From: Alphaproteobacteria bacterium
Lineage (GTDB): Bacteria > Pseudomonadota > Alphaproteobacteria > CAAGCB01 > CAG-977
NCBI GenBank assembly: GCA_017616015.1
Contig: JAFZYY010000001.1
Span: forward strand, 186,001 to 250,000
Direction of reading: 5' to 3'
Length of the DNA: 64,000 nucleotides
Shown: positions 1-9,143 of the stretch, in pieces
Layout: the number at the start of each line of letters is the position of its first letter
How positions within the stretch are numbered: position 1 is the first letter of the stretch
Notes under the pieces: generated by a model
Databases searched by the model: none
What the model was told of the DNA's origin: nothing
The model's input: only the letters and a program-made list of their open reading frames with translations
Translations under genes and position numbers: made by a program

Positions 1-1323
1 ATTTCATTTTCCAATCTGTTTTTTTCCTGTCTGGCTTTGCTGTTTGCCGCCGTTGTCCTGTTGCTTGTTTTGCTGAAGAAAAACTCTCGGCTGAATGCGG
101 AAAAAAATGATTTGCTCGCCAAATCGGGGCAGACTTTGTTTCAGCAGGAACAGTTGGAAGAACTGAAAAAGGAAAACAGTCGCTTAAATGATGAAAACGG
201 GCGGCTGAAGGAAAAAGCGGCTGTTTTGGAAACTCAGATGAAAGAGGAAAGCCGCCATTTAAACGATAAAATCGAAGAACTGAAAAAAGCCCGCGAAGAA
301 CTGTCCGTACAGTTTAAAGCCGTTTCCGCCGATCTTTTGAAAACGCAAACCGCCGATTTTAAAAAAGATCAGCAGGAATCTTTGGGGCAGATTTTAACGC
401 CGCTGAAAGACCAGTTGGACGCTTTTAAAAAGCGTATGGAGGATATTCATCAGACGAATTTAGTGGACAAAGGCGAAATGAACAAACAGCTGGAAAAGTT
501 GTTCGGAATGAATCAAAGCCTGTCCGAAGACGCCAAAAATTTGACGAATGCGTTGAAAGGCAATACGAAACATCAGGGCGACTGGGGTGAAACGCAGTTG
601 GAACGCGTGTTCGAAGTCGCCGGTTTCGAAAAGGGAATCAACTATTCCACTCAGGAAAACTTTAAGGACGAAGACGGGAATAACAAACGTCCCGACTATA
701 TTGTCAATCTGCCGAACAATCGTCGTCTGATTGTGGACTGCAAAGTATCTTTGAACGCCTACATGCGCTATATCAAGGCCGAAACACCCGAAGACAAAAA
801 GAAATCTTTGGGTGAACACGTGCAGGCTTTGCGCAACCATATCAAAGAGCTTGCTTCCAAAAACTATCAGTCGGAAATCAAAGAGCAGGGCTTGGATTAT
901 GTGTTTATGTTCATTCCCGTGGAACAGGCGTATATCGAAGCGTTAAGCGCCGATCCCGAAATTTACGAAGCGGCCTATCAGAACAATATTGCCGTGACGA
1001 CGGCGTCTTCTTTATTGCCGGTGCTACGCACGATTGAAAACCTGTGGCGGATTGAAAAGCAGAACAGAAACGTTCAGCAGATTGCCGAGATCGGCGGAAA
1101 ACTGCATGACAAGCTGGTCGGGTTTGTCGAAGATATGCAGGCAATCGACAAAGCTTTGACCAAAGCCAAATCAAGCTATGACGATGCGTTTAAAAAGTTG
1201 TCGGAAGGCAAAGGAAACGCGATCGGCTGGGCGGAAAAACTGAAACTTCAGGGCGCGCGGGTCACTAAAGAATTTCAAGTTGATTTTGACGATCAGGATC
1301 TGCCGCAAATTGAAGGAAATTAA
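1..1323 (+). CDS. rmuC: RmuC-family DNA recombination protein, 5' end outside the window
   Basis: The frame is open from base 1, so the start lies at or before the left edge; a TTG at 37 is only the first in-frame alternative start. About 440 residues are visible. A hydrophobic segment (about residues 8-25) would anchor the protein in the membrane. A long Lys/Glu-rich coiled coil follows to about residue 170. The RmuC domain then shows HQGDWGE, RPDYIVNLP followed by LIVDCK (a PD-DxK nuclease-like pattern), and the ENLWRIEKQNRN segment. RmuC proteins are linked to limiting inversions at short inverted repeats; nuclease activity is inferred from the fold. The 3' end overlaps the convergent queH gene by 4 bases. 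Confidence 0.9.
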   Translation: MSFSNLFFSCLALLFAAVVLLLVLLKKNSRLNAEKNDLLAKSGQTLFQQEQLEELKKENSRLNDENGRLKEKAAVLETQMKEESRHLNDKIEELKKAREELSVQFKAVSADLLKTQTADFKKDQQESLGQILTPLKDQLDAFKKRMEDIHQTNLVDKGEMNKQLEKLFGMNQSLSEDAKNLTNALKGNTKHQGDWGETQLERVFEVAGFEKGINYSTQENFKDEDGNNKRPDYIVNLPNNRRLIVDCKVSLNAYMRYIKAETPEDKKKSLGEHVQALRNHIKELASKNYQSEIKEQGLDYVFMFIPVEQAYIEALSADPEIYEAAYQNNIAVTTASSLLPVLRTIENLWRIEKQNRNVQQIAEIGGKLHDKLVGFVEDMQAIDKALTKAKSSYDDAFKKLSEGKGNAIGWAEKLKLQGARVTKEFQVDFDDQDLPQIEGN

Positions 1324-1859
1324 TTTTTTCTGACGGAAAACGGACAGCCGCAATAATCCTGCGCGTACATACCCGTTTCTTTGATTAATTGCTGGCGCCG
1401 CTGTTCCAAACCACCTTTGCGCCAGTTCGTTTCGTCATAAGGGACGCCGGTTTCTTCCGAAGCTTTCTTTGCCGCGCGATTGACCTGAGCCATATCTTTG
1501 TAGCGCGAAACGCCCAAAACGGAACTGACCGCGGCAAAACCGTTTTCTTTCGCGTATTCCATCGCGCGTTTCAATCTGAAATAAAAGCAAACGGAACACC
1601 GTTTGCCGCGCTCCGGCTCGTTTTCCAATCCGTTGACGGCTTGCCGCCAGTTTTCGGGATCATATTCCAAAGAAACAAAAGGCACATTTCTTTCCTGACA
1701 GAAGCGTTCATTTTCTTTGCGCCGTTTTTCATATTCTTCCGCGGGCTGAATATTCGGATTGTAAAACAGAACGGCGAAATCCTTCTTTTCCCGCGCCAAC
1801 TTTTCAATTACGGCGCAGGAGCAGGGGGCACAGCAGGAAACCAACAGGAATTCAGGCAT
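1320..1859 (-). CDS. queH: Epoxyqueuosine reductase QueH
   Basis: This 179-residue protein belongs to the QueH (former DUF208) family, which reduces epoxyqueuosine to queuosine in the wobble base of GUN-anticodon tRNAs. It replaces QueG in many bacteria. The cysteines expected to bind the iron-sulfur cluster and metal are visible: CCAPC near the N-terminus (residues 9-13), CSVC in the middle and YCGC close to the C-terminus. Length is normal for the family. The gene converges on rmuC, with the stop codons overlapping. The only GUN-type tRNA gene in this window is tRNA-Asn (GTT) at 33 kb, which would be a substrate. Confidence 0.93.
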   Translation of the reverse strand: MPEFLLVSCCAPCSCAVIEKLAREKKDFAVLFYNPNIQPAEEYEKRRKENERFCQERNVPFVSLEYDPENWRQAVNGLENEPERGKRCSVCFYFRLKRAMEYAKENGFAAVSSVLGVSRYKDMAQVNRAAKKASEETGVPYDETNWRKGGLEQRRQQLIKETGMYAQDYCGCPFSVRKN

Positions 1860-1870
1860 GATTTGACGGC

Positions 1871-1902
1871 AAAAAAAACGGCCGAAAAAACTTTCAGCCG
1901 CT
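1871..1902 (-). terminator. Intrinsic terminator of the small DUF2934-like gene
   Basis: On the minus strand AGCGGC can pair with GCCGTT (one G-U) around a U-rich loop, followed at once by a run of eight T (plus-strand A run 1871-1878). It lies 20 bases past the stop of the upstream gene. Confidence 0.55.
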
Positions 1903-1922
1903 TTTTCAGGTGAAATACAGAA

Positions 1923-2204
1923 TTACTTTTTCGCAGCGGCTTTTTTGGCAGGCGCTTTTTTAGCAGCGGGCTTCTTTTCCGCTTTTTCAGCAGTAGCCGT
2001 TGTTTTCTTCGCGGCTGTCGTTTTCTTTGCAGCGGCTTTCTTTGCCGGTTTCTTTTCTTCCGCAGCTTTTTCACAGCAACAGCAACATTCGCCGCCGTCC
2101 TGAGCTTCGGCTTCTAACCAGCAATCAATTTCCACGCCTTCCGGACAGCCATTGTTTAACCAAACAAAGTATGCTGCTTCACGGATTTCATCTTCTTTAG
2201 CCAT
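1923..2204 (-). CDS. Small DUF2934-like protein with a Cys5 cluster and a histone-like Lys/Ala tail
   Basis: The start at 2204 (MAKEDEIREAAYF) is chosen because GGGAGAAG lies just upstream; an in-frame ATG 27 bases earlier has no such site. The 93-residue protein has two parts. The N-terminal 35 residues (IREAAYFVWLNNGCPEG...DCWLEAE) resemble the DUF2934 motif, a short helical segment common in proteobacteria. Next comes GGECCCCCEK with five consecutive cysteines. A repetitive PAKKAAAKKTTAAKK-type tail like the C-termini of histone H1-like bacterial proteins then runs to the end. The tail suggests nucleic-acid binding and the cysteines suggest metal or redox chemistry; both are inference. No operon partner is evident. 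Confidence 0.7.
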   Translation of the reverse strand: MAKEDEIREAAYFVWLNNGCPEGVEIDCWLEAEAQDGGECCCCCEKAAEEKKPAKKAAAKKTTAAKKTTATAEKAEKKPAAKKAPAKKAAAKK

Positions 2205-2365
2205 TAGTCTTCTCCCAAAAACACAAAACAAAAAATCTTATTCGGCTTGATTGTTTCCTCATGCATCTACCTTTTTAGCCGATTTTTTTTAAAAACTCAA
2301 CGCTTTTTAAATAAAACGGCCGTTTCATCAAAAATAAAAAAATAAAAAGCATAAAAATCAAAAGG

Positions 2366-3001
2366 TTAGGAGTCCCGCCACGGACGTAAAATACTGAAAT
2401 GATCGGCGTTTTTTTCTAAAACGGGCAATATTTCCTGTAAGGCGGAAGCCCGGGCGCGGGTGTTTTGAGCCGAAAAATAGCGCTCGCGTTTTTCCAGTCT
2501 GGGCAATACCAGTTCCAGATCGGCATTGATGTATCGGATATCGACCGTATATCCCGCCTGCTTGATTTTTTCGTATAATTCGATGTGATAAGGCGTCGCG
2601 TTGGAATGCTCGAATAAAATGGGCAGTTTATGCTTTACGGCCTGTTTCAGCAGTTGGTATCCGATAAATCGCGCGGGCAATTCCCAACGTTCAAAAGATC
2701 TTTGCCGATCCTTTACGTGTTCGCTGAGGTAAGTCGGCAGATCTTCCATTAAAGCGTCAAAGGAAATATACAGAATTTCCTTGTGAACGGTTTTAAACGC
2801 TTTGCACAGACAGCTTTTTCCCGAAGCCGGCAGACCGCAGATGTTAATCAGGTAAGGTTTTTCAACGGGCGCGATTCCCTCAAGCGCATGCTTTACCGCG
2901 TTGCGGATTTCTTGTTTGATTGCCCTTAAGTCAATGTCGGGCGGAAAAATTTTGCTCAACTCGGAGTAAGGGGCAAGAATTTTATTAATAACGGACTGCA
3001 T
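2366..3001 (-). CDS. Zeta-toxin-like P-loop kinase, orphan
   Basis: The 211-residue protein has an N-terminal helical region and a Walker A motif GLPASGKS at residues 56-63. This is followed by YISFDALMEDLP, the strand and acidic residue position expected in zeta-toxin and chloramphenicol-phosphotransferase-like kinases, and LPILFEHSNATPYHIELYEKIKQAGY, the typical zeta second-half pattern. The arginine-rich LPRLEKRERYF segment may be the lid. Zeta toxins phosphorylate UDP-N-acetylglucosamine. No epsilon-type antitoxin gene is adjacent: the next gene upstream is divergent glgE. The role may therefore be housekeeping. The substrate cannot be read from sequence. Confidence 0.65.
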   Translation of the reverse strand: MQSVINKILAPYSELSKIFPPDIDLRAIKQEIRNAVKHALEGIAPVEKPYLINICGLPASGKSCLCKAFKTVHKEILYISFDALMEDLPTYLSEHVKDRQRSFERWELPARFIGYQLLKQAVKHKLPILFEHSNATPYHIELYEKIKQAGYTVDIRYINADLELVLPRLEKRERYFSAQNTRARASALQEILPVLEKNADHFSILRPWRDS

Positions 3002-3095
3002 GAAAATAATCGCATCTCAATAAACAGCCGGATTCTACAGCATCGCGAATATTGAAATCAATCAAAAAGGATTGCGCTTTAACCTGTTAAAAAAG

Positions 3096-3124
3096 TGGAA
3101 AAAAAAGGATTGTTTGTATATACT
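3096..3124 (+). promoter_or_regulatory. Candidate sigma-70 promoter of the glucan operon
   Basis: TGGAAA (3096-3101) and TATACT (3119-3124) are separated by 17 bases. Transcription would start about 3131, leaving a short leader ahead of the glgE ribosome site GGAG at 3144-3147. Confidence 0.5.
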
Positions 3125-3156
3125 GACAGGAATTTAATTTTATGGAGATTCTTTAT

Positions 3157-5268
3157 ATGGCGCAGGAACGAAAGATTAAACCCAAAAAAACACCGGTTAT
3201 CAGCGGATCTGACGTAACGGACGTCAGCAAACGCGGCTGGGTGATCAAGGAAAAGAAAAATCATTTGATGGACTTGGCGGCCAGTTTGCCGATTACGATC
3301 GAAAACGTTACTCCGGAAATTAACGAAGGTCGCTTTGCCGTTAAGCTCGAAGTCGGCGATACGATGGAGGTCTGGGCCAATATTTTCAAAGATGGCCATG
3401 ATTTGCTCAAAGCCGTTATTCTTTGCCGCTACGCGGATTCCGACGAATGGTGGGAAGCGCCGATGTACGAAGTCAATCACGGACTGGCTTTATGGGGCGG
3501 CGATTTATGGTTCGGCGACAACAAGCGCTATATTTACACGATTGAAGCCTGGGTCGATGAATTCGGTACTTGGCGTGACGGAACGATGAAAAAGCTTGAT
3601 GCGGGACAACATGTCGTTCTGGAATTGGTGGAAGGCGCCAATATCGTGCGCAAGACGTTGGAAAGACTGAAAAAAACGACGGAAGTTCGCGATCCGGACG
3701 CCCGGAAATACGATATAGATTTTCTGACCGATATGTTAAAGGCGTTCGATTCCTGCGATGACGAATATGAATGCGCCGGTATGCTGATGAGCGAAGACGT
3801 TCTGGAAGCGATGGATCGTTGGCCGGATCGCGAACAGGCGACGCGTTATGATCGCGAATTGGAAGTTTTCGTCGATCGCGAACGGGCGCGTTTCGGCGCC
3901 TGGTATGAAATGGACGTGCGCTCTCAGGGAACGGAGCCGGGCGTTCACGGTACGTTTAAAGATGCTGAAGCACGTTTGCCGGATATTAAGGAAATGGGCT
4001 TTGACGTCGTTTATTTGTTGCCGATTCACCCGATCGGTCATACGCATCGCAAAGGCAAAAACAATTCGTTGCTCTGCGAGCCGTGGGACGTCGGGTCTCC
4101 GTACGCAATCGGATCCGAAGAAGGGGGACATAAAGCCATTCACCCGCAATTAGGGACGATGGACGATTTCCGTTCTTTCGTTCATCGGGCGCAGGAATTG
4201 GAAATGGAAGTCGCCATGGACTTCGCCATTCAGTGTTCGCCGGATCACCCTTGGATCAAGGAACACCCCGAATGGTTTACTTTCCGGCCGGACGGCACGA
4301 TTAAATATGCCGAAAATCCGCCGAAAAAATATCAGGATATCGTGAATGTCGATTTTTACGGACCGCGAAGCGAAGATTTGTGGCTTGAATTGCGCGAAAC
4401 ATTTATGTTTTGGGCAAACGAAGGAATCAGAATTTTCCGTATCGACAATCCGCATACAAAGTCCGTTCCGTTCTGGGAATGGGTTATCCGCGAAGTGCAA
4501 AACGTTTATCCCGACACAATCTTTTTGGCGGAAGCCTTTACGCACCCGTCAATGATGCAGATGTTGGCGAAAATCGGATTTTCACAGTCTTATACTTATT
4601 TTACGTGGCGCGAATCCCGCCGTGATCTGGAAGAATATTTTACAAGCCTGATCCATTCCGAAATGCGGGATTATTTCCGTCCCAACCTGTTTCCGACAAC
4701 GCCGGACATTATGCCGTTTTATTTGCATGACGCGCCGCGTTCGGCTTTTATTATCCGTTATATTCTGGCGGCGACTTTGTCTCCGTCCTACGGCATGCTG
4801 AACGGGTACGAATTGTGCGAAAATGACGGAATTTTCGGCAGAGAGGAATTTAACAATTCCGAAAAGTACGAAATTAAAACGCGCGACTGGAACGCCGATG
4901 GCAATATCAAGGATTTGATTGCGACGGTCAACTGGATCCGGGGTGAGAACTATGCCTTGCAACTATATGAAAATCTTGAATTTTATACTTCGGAAAACGA
5001 GAACATCATGTTCTACGGCAAGATGACTGAAAACAGGGATAATATGATTTTTGTCGCGATCAGTCTGGATCCGTATCACGGTCAAGCCGGACGCGTTTGG
5101 TTTCCGACTGAAGAAATGGGAATTTCTTTCGGCGGACGGTTCTGGGTGGAAGAATTGCTGAGCGGGCGCGAATTCGAAGTGCGCGGCAACGAATTGTTTG
5201 TCAATTTGTATCCCGCGGGCAATCAGGCCGAGATTTATCGCGTGACGCCGATTGACAGGGCGTGGTGA
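3157..5268 (+). CDS. glgE: Alpha-1,4-glucan:maltose-1-phosphate maltosyltransferase GlgE
   Basis: GlgE (GH13) transfers maltosyl units from maltose-1-phosphate to the non-reducing end of an alpha-1,4-glucan. The start at 3157 has GGAG nine bases upstream; the in-frame ATG at 3142 overlaps that site and is less likely. The protein is 703 residues, the usual size. Visible features are the N-terminal beta domain (RFAVKLEVGDTMEVWANIFKDG), the linker with GTFKDAEARLPDIKEMGFDVVYLLPIHPIG, the nucleophile region FRIDNPHTKSVPFWEW and the acid region FLAEAFTHPSMM. It is the first gene of a run in which mak, glgB, glgX and malQ follow at short spacing, so maltose-1-phosphate is presumably supplied by the next gene. 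Confidence 0.95.
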   Translation: MAQERKIKPKKTPVISGSDVTDVSKRGWVIKEKKNHLMDLAASLPITIENVTPEINEGRFAVKLEVGDTMEVWANIFKDGHDLLKAVILCRYADSDEWWEAPMYEVNHGLALWGGDLWFGDNKRYIYTIEAWVDEFGTWRDGTMKKLDAGQHVVLELVEGANIVRKTLERLKKTTEVRDPDARKYDIDFLTDMLKAFDSCDDEYECAGMLMSEDVLEAMDRWPDREQATRYDRELEVFVDRERARFGAWYEMDVRSQGTEPGVHGTFKDAEARLPDIKEMGFDVVYLLPIHPIGHTHRKGKNNSLLCEPWDVGSPYAIGSEEGGHKAIHPQLGTMDDFRSFVHRAQELEMEVAMDFAIQCSPDHPWIKEHPEWFTFRPDGTIKYAENPPKKYQDIVNVDFYGPRSEDLWLELRETFMFWANEGIRIFRIDNPHTKSVPFWEWVIREVQNVYPDTIFLAEAFTHPSMMQMLAKIGFSQSYTYFTWRESRRDLEEYFTSLIHSEMRDYFRPNLFPTTPDIMPFYLHDAPRSAFIIRYILAATLSPSYGMLNGYELCENDGIFGREEFNNSEKYEIKTRDWNADGNIKDLIATVNWIRGENYALQLYENLEFYTSENENIMFYGKMTENRDNMIFVAISLDPYHGQAGRVWFPTEEMGISFGGRFWVEELLSGREFEVRGNELFVNLYPAGNQAEIYRVTPIDRAW

Positions 5269-5279
5269 TAAAAGGTAAT

Positions 5280-5310
5280 AAAGTGGCAGGCGCTTTGTGT
5301 CTGTCACTTT
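5280..5310 (+). terminator. Hairpin between glgE and mak (attenuator or partial terminator)
   Basis: AAAGTGGCAG (5280-5289) pairs with CTGTCACTTT (5301-5310) through ten base pairs including one G-U, around an 11-base loop. Only a weak U-rich tail (ATATTT) follows, so partial termination or mRNA stabilisation between glgE and the rest of the operon is more likely than full stop. Confidence 0.45.
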
Positions 5311-5352
5311 ATATTTAAACATTCTATTTAACTTAACAATCAGGGCAATTTC

Positions 5353-6921
5353 ATGCTTTCCAATTTTAAAGATCAGGATTTTTTGTTAACGGATAAAGAA
5401 GAACTGAAAGATATTTTTAAAGACGTGGTTTTCCAGGATTCTTTTTGTAAAAAGCTGGAGGCTTTTTTGCCGTCCAAGCGTTGGTACAGCGCTAAGGACG
5501 ACACGATCGCCACGGTTTCTTTTCAGGCTTTGGTTCCGTTGGACAAAGTTTTGTTGGCTGTTGTTTTAGTGGCTTTAAAAAGCGGTGAAAAACCGACTTT
5601 TTTAATTCCTTTGCGCATGGCGTTGGAGCAGGCGGCGGACAGTGTGCCGGAAGCTTCCGTCATTACGGGAATTGGAACGCCGGATAAAAAAGGCGTGATT
5701 TATGATGCCGTCGGCGATGACGATTTTGCCGCCGGTCTTTTGGAGCTGCTGAAAAACGATGTTTCAACAGACGTCGGAGAAGGAATGACGCTGACGGCTT
5801 CTTCTACTTCTACCGGCAAAACGCTGATTCAGGAAGTTGACGGCTTGCCGCAGGAGGTTCTGGGCGTCGAACAAAGCAACACTTCTTTGGTCATCGGCAA
5901 AAAGATTATGCTGAAAATGTACCGCCGCACGGCTTTCGGATCCAATCCCGAAGTGACGACGACCAGTTTTCTGACGGAAGAAGCTCATTTTGAAAACACG
6001 CCGGCTTATTTGGGAATGCTTGAGCTGAAATATGCGGATAACAGGACGATGGCTCTGGGCGTTTTGCAGGCGTTTGTGCCCAATGTCGGAAACGGGTGGG
6101 CCTATACGCTGGATTATCTGAAATCTTATTTTGTGGAAGCTTTGGCGGGACAGACCGGTTTGCGGCATACGGCTTATCTGAAGCAAGCGCGTCTGTTGGG
6201 CAAAAGAACGGCTGAAATGCACAAAGCTTTTGCCAAAGGAACGGACGAAATCTTTAAACCGGTTCCGGTCATGGCGGACGATTTAACAGCCTGGCGGGAT
6301 CAGGTTATCGCGCAGGCGGATAAAACGATTGCCGTTGCTCAGGCAAATGTGGATCATTTGACGGGCGATTTGAAAAAGCGTGTGGAAAACCTGATTAACG
6401 GCCGCGAACGTATTGTCGCCCGGATAGCGGAATTGCTGCCGGTGGTCGCGGACGGGAAAAAGACCCGTTTCCACGGTGATTATCATCTGGGGCAGGTTGT
6501 CCTTGATAAAGACGGTGATTTTTATATTCTGGATTTTGAAGGCGAGCCGTTGCGCCCGATCGCGGAACGGCAGGTAAAACAATCCGTTTTAAAAGACGTG
6601 GCCGGTATGGTTCGTTCTTTCGACTATGCGGCGTTCGGTTCCGTTTTGTTGTATGTTCTTCCTGAAAATCAGAAAAAGGCTTTGGAATTGGCGTCTAAGT
6701 GGCGTGAAAAGGCAACTCAGGCGTTTTTGGACGGCTATTTCGAAAATATGGAAGGGTGCGATTCGCTTCCGTCGGATAAGGAAACAACGCTGAAGCTGAT
6801 GGATTTGTTCGTTTTGGAAAAAACGCTGTACGAAGTGATTTATGAAGTCGCCAATCGTCCTGATTGGCTGGCGATACCCATGAACGGCCTTGCTCGTTTA
6901 ATCAACCTCGATGGAGAATAA
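5353..6921 (+). CDS. mak: Maltokinase, stand-alone
   Basis: Maltokinase phosphorylates maltose to alpha-maltose-1-phosphate, the GlgE donor. The 522-residue protein shows the eukaryotic-like kinase signature of the family near residue 375: FHGDYHLGQVV (catalytic loop), then FYILDFEGEPLRPIAERQ (metal-binding Asp and the family-specific GEP). The N-terminal cap includes FLPSKRWYSAKDD, typical of Mak. In many bacteria this domain is fused to trehalose synthase TreS; here it is free and no TreS occurs in the window. The start at 5353 has AGGG upstream. The gene ends 3 bases before glgB, so the two are translationally close. Confidence 0.92.
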   Translation: MLSNFKDQDFLLTDKEELKDIFKDVVFQDSFCKKLEAFLPSKRWYSAKDDTIATVSFQALVPLDKVLLAVVLVALKSGEKPTFLIPLRMALEQAADSVPEASVITGIGTPDKKGVIYDAVGDDDFAAGLLELLKNDVSTDVGEGMTLTASSTSTGKTLIQEVDGLPQEVLGVEQSNTSLVIGKKIMLKMYRRTAFGSNPEVTTTSFLTEEAHFENTPAYLGMLELKYADNRTMALGVLQAFVPNVGNGWAYTLDYLKSYFVEALAGQTGLRHTAYLKQARLLGKRTAEMHKAFAKGTDEIFKPVPVMADDLTAWRDQVIAQADKTIAVAQANVDHLTGDLKKRVENLINGRERIVARIAELLPVVADGKKTRFHGDYHLGQVVLDKDGDFYILDFEGEPLRPIAERQVKQSVLKDVAGMVRSFDYAAFGSVLLYVLPENQKKALELASKWREKATQAFLDGYFENMEGCDSLPSDKETTLKLMDLFVLEKTLYEVIYEVANRPDWLAIPMNGLARLINLDGE

Positions 6922-6924
6922 AAT

Positions 6925-9129
6925 ATGAAAAATTATTTAGATGACAGTATCGTAGAAGCTCTGGTGACATCGGGGTACGGAGACCCGTTCTCTATATTGG
7001 GATTGCACCGCGAAGGGGCGGACGGCGATTTGGTTTTGCGCACGTTTCAGCCGCAGGCGCAGAATGTTTATGTGCTGGAATATGAAACCGGAAAAATTAT
7101 GGCGCAGATGGAACGCGTTCACAGCTCCGGCTTGTTCCAGTTCGAATTTCCGGCGGATTGGGAGTTTTTCAAATACCGTCTGCGCATTGATTTGTGGATA
7201 GGGGAATCTTACGACACGGAAGACCCTTACCGTTTCCCGCCGGTATTGGGGGAAATGGATTTGTATTTCCTGTCCGAAGGATCCCATCTGGACGAATATG
7301 ACCGGTTAGGCGCGCACCCGATGACGCATGACGGCGTCGAAGGCGTGTCTTTCGCTCTATGGGCGCCGAACGCCCGCCGCGTTTCCGTCGTCGGACCGTT
7401 CAACGAATGGGACGGACGCCGTCACATGATGCGTCCGCGCGGTTCGACGGGCGTGTGGGAAATCTTTATTCCGCATATTTCCGCAGGCGTTTTGTATAAG
7501 TATGAACTGATCGGACCGGACGGCAATATTCTGCCTCTGAAAGCCGATCCGTTCGCGTTCTATGCCGAAAAGCGCCCCTCGACCGCTTCCGTCGTTTATG
7601 ATTTGGAAAAGTATGAATGGCAATCCAAAGGCTGGGAAAAGAAACGCGAGAACATCAATGCGATGGACGCTCCGATTTCGATTTACGAAGTGCATTTGGG
7701 ATCCTGGAAACGTCACTACGACGACAACAGTTATTTGTCTTATCAGGAAATGGCAAATGATCTGGTCAACTATGTCAAAGACATGGGATATACGCACGTC
7801 GAATTGCTGCCGGTGAACGAACACCCGTTTGACGGTTCCTGGGGCTATCAGGCGACGGGGCTTTACGCGCCGACCAGCCGCTTCGGCAAACCGGACGATT
7901 TCCGCGCGTTAGTGGACGCTTTCCATAAAGCCGGCATCGCCGTGATTATGGACTGGGTGCCCGGACATTTCCCCAAGGATTCTTTCGGTCTGGCCGATTT
8001 TGACGGCACGGCTTTGTATGAACATGCCGATCCGCGCCGCGGCGAACATAAAGACTGGGGAACGAAGATTTACAACTACGGCCGCCGCGAAGTGAACAAC
8101 TTCCTGACGTCGAACGCGATGTTCTGGAACAAGAAATACCAGATCGACGGTCTGCGCGTCGACGCGGTCGCTTCGATGCTTTATCTGGATTACAGCCGCA
8201 AGGCGGGCGAGTGGATTCCGAACGAATTCGGCGGTCACGAGGATTTGGAAGCCGTCGCTTTCCTGAAACGCACGAACGAGCTGATGTACGCCAACTGTCC
8301 GGGAACCGCGACGTTTGCGGAAGAATCGACCGCATGGCCGATGGTGTCGCGTCCGACATATATGGGCGGTCTGGGCTTTGGCTACAAGTGGAACATGGGC
8401 TGGATGCATGACACGCTTGACTATATGGCCAAAGACCCGATTTACCGCCGTTATCACCACAACAAGATGACGTTCGGCATGCTCTATGCCTATAACGAAA
8501 ACTTTGTTCTGCCGTTAAGCCATGACGAAGTCGTGCACGGCAAGTGTTCTTTGTTGAACAAGATGTCGGGCGATCGTTGGCAGAAATTCGCGAACTTAAG
8601 GGCGTATTACGGCTTTATGTACGCATTCCCCGGCAAAAAGTTGTTGTTTATGGGTAGCGAGTTCGCTCAGGATCGCGAATGGGATTACAACGGTTCTTTG
8701 AGCTGGCATTTGCTGAACGACCCGATGCACCGCGGCGTTCAAAACGCTGTGCGTGATTTAAACCATATTTATCGCGAAACAGCGGCGTTGTATGAGCAGG
8801 ACTATGATCCCGCGGGCTTTGAATGGATTGATCCCGATAACGCGGACGAAAGCGTGTTTACGTTTGTCCGTTATGCCAAAGATCGCGAATCCGTCGTTGT
8901 CGCCGTGTCCAACTTTACGCCGGTGCCGCGCGAAAACTACCGTATCGGCGTGCCGAAAGCCGGCCGCTATGTCGAAGTGTTCAATTCCGACGCCGAAATC
9001 TACGGCGGTAGCGGCATGGGCAATATGGGCGGCGTAGATACGCAGGAAGAAGAATGCAACGGGCGTCCGTATTCCGTTTCCGTTACGCTTCCGCCGTTAT
9101 CGACGACACTTTTCGTTTTGCAACGTTGA
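6925..9129 (+). CDS. glgB: 1,4-alpha-glucan branching enzyme GlgB
   Basis: GlgB (GH13 with an N-terminal CBM48) moves an oligoglucan chain to make alpha-1,6 branches in glycogen. The 734-residue protein has both N-terminal domains (YGDPFSILGLHRE; then GVSFALWAPNARRVSVVGPFNEWDGR). Its catalytic barrel carries GSWGYQATGLYAPTSRFG, the nucleophile motif GLRVDAVASMLYLDYSR, the acid motif FAEESTAWP and LPLSHDEVVHGK. Length matches the GlgB type with two N-terminal domains. It starts 3 bases after mak with GGAG inside the mak 3' end, and glgX begins 14 bases after its stop. Confidence 0.97.
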   Translation: MKNYLDDSIVEALVTSGYGDPFSILGLHREGADGDLVLRTFQPQAQNVYVLEYETGKIMAQMERVHSSGLFQFEFPADWEFFKYRLRIDLWIGESYDTEDPYRFPPVLGEMDLYFLSEGSHLDEYDRLGAHPMTHDGVEGVSFALWAPNARRVSVVGPFNEWDGRRHMMRPRGSTGVWEIFIPHISAGVLYKYELIGPDGNILPLKADPFAFYAEKRPSTASVVYDLEKYEWQSKGWEKKRENINAMDAPISIYEVHLGSWKRHYDDNSYLSYQEMANDLVNYVKDMGYTHVELLPVNEHPFDGSWGYQATGLYAPTSRFGKPDDFRALVDAFHKAGIAVIMDWVPGHFPKDSFGLADFDGTALYEHADPRRGEHKDWGTKIYNYGRREVNNFLTSNAMFWNKKYQIDGLRVDAVASMLYLDYSRKAGEWIPNEFGGHEDLEAVAFLKRTNELMYANCPGTATFAEESTAWPMVSRPTYMGGLGFGYKWNMGWMHDTLDYMAKDPIYRRYHHNKMTFGMLYAYNENFVLPLSHDEVVHGKCSLLNKMSGDRWQKFANLRAYYGFMYAFPGKKLLFMGSEFAQDREWDYNGSLSWHLLNDPMHRGVQNAVRDLNHIYRETAALYEQDYDPAGFEWIDPDNADESVFTFVRYAKDRESVVVAVSNFTPVPRENYRIGVPKAGRYVEVFNSDAEIYGGSGMGNMGGVDTQEEECNGRPYSVSVTLPPLSTTLFVLQR

Positions 9130-9143
9130 TTGTGGAGTAAAGA

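Noticed and set aside
3142-3156. Upstream ATG for glgE
   Set aside because: It overlaps the GGAG site that serves the ATG at 3157.
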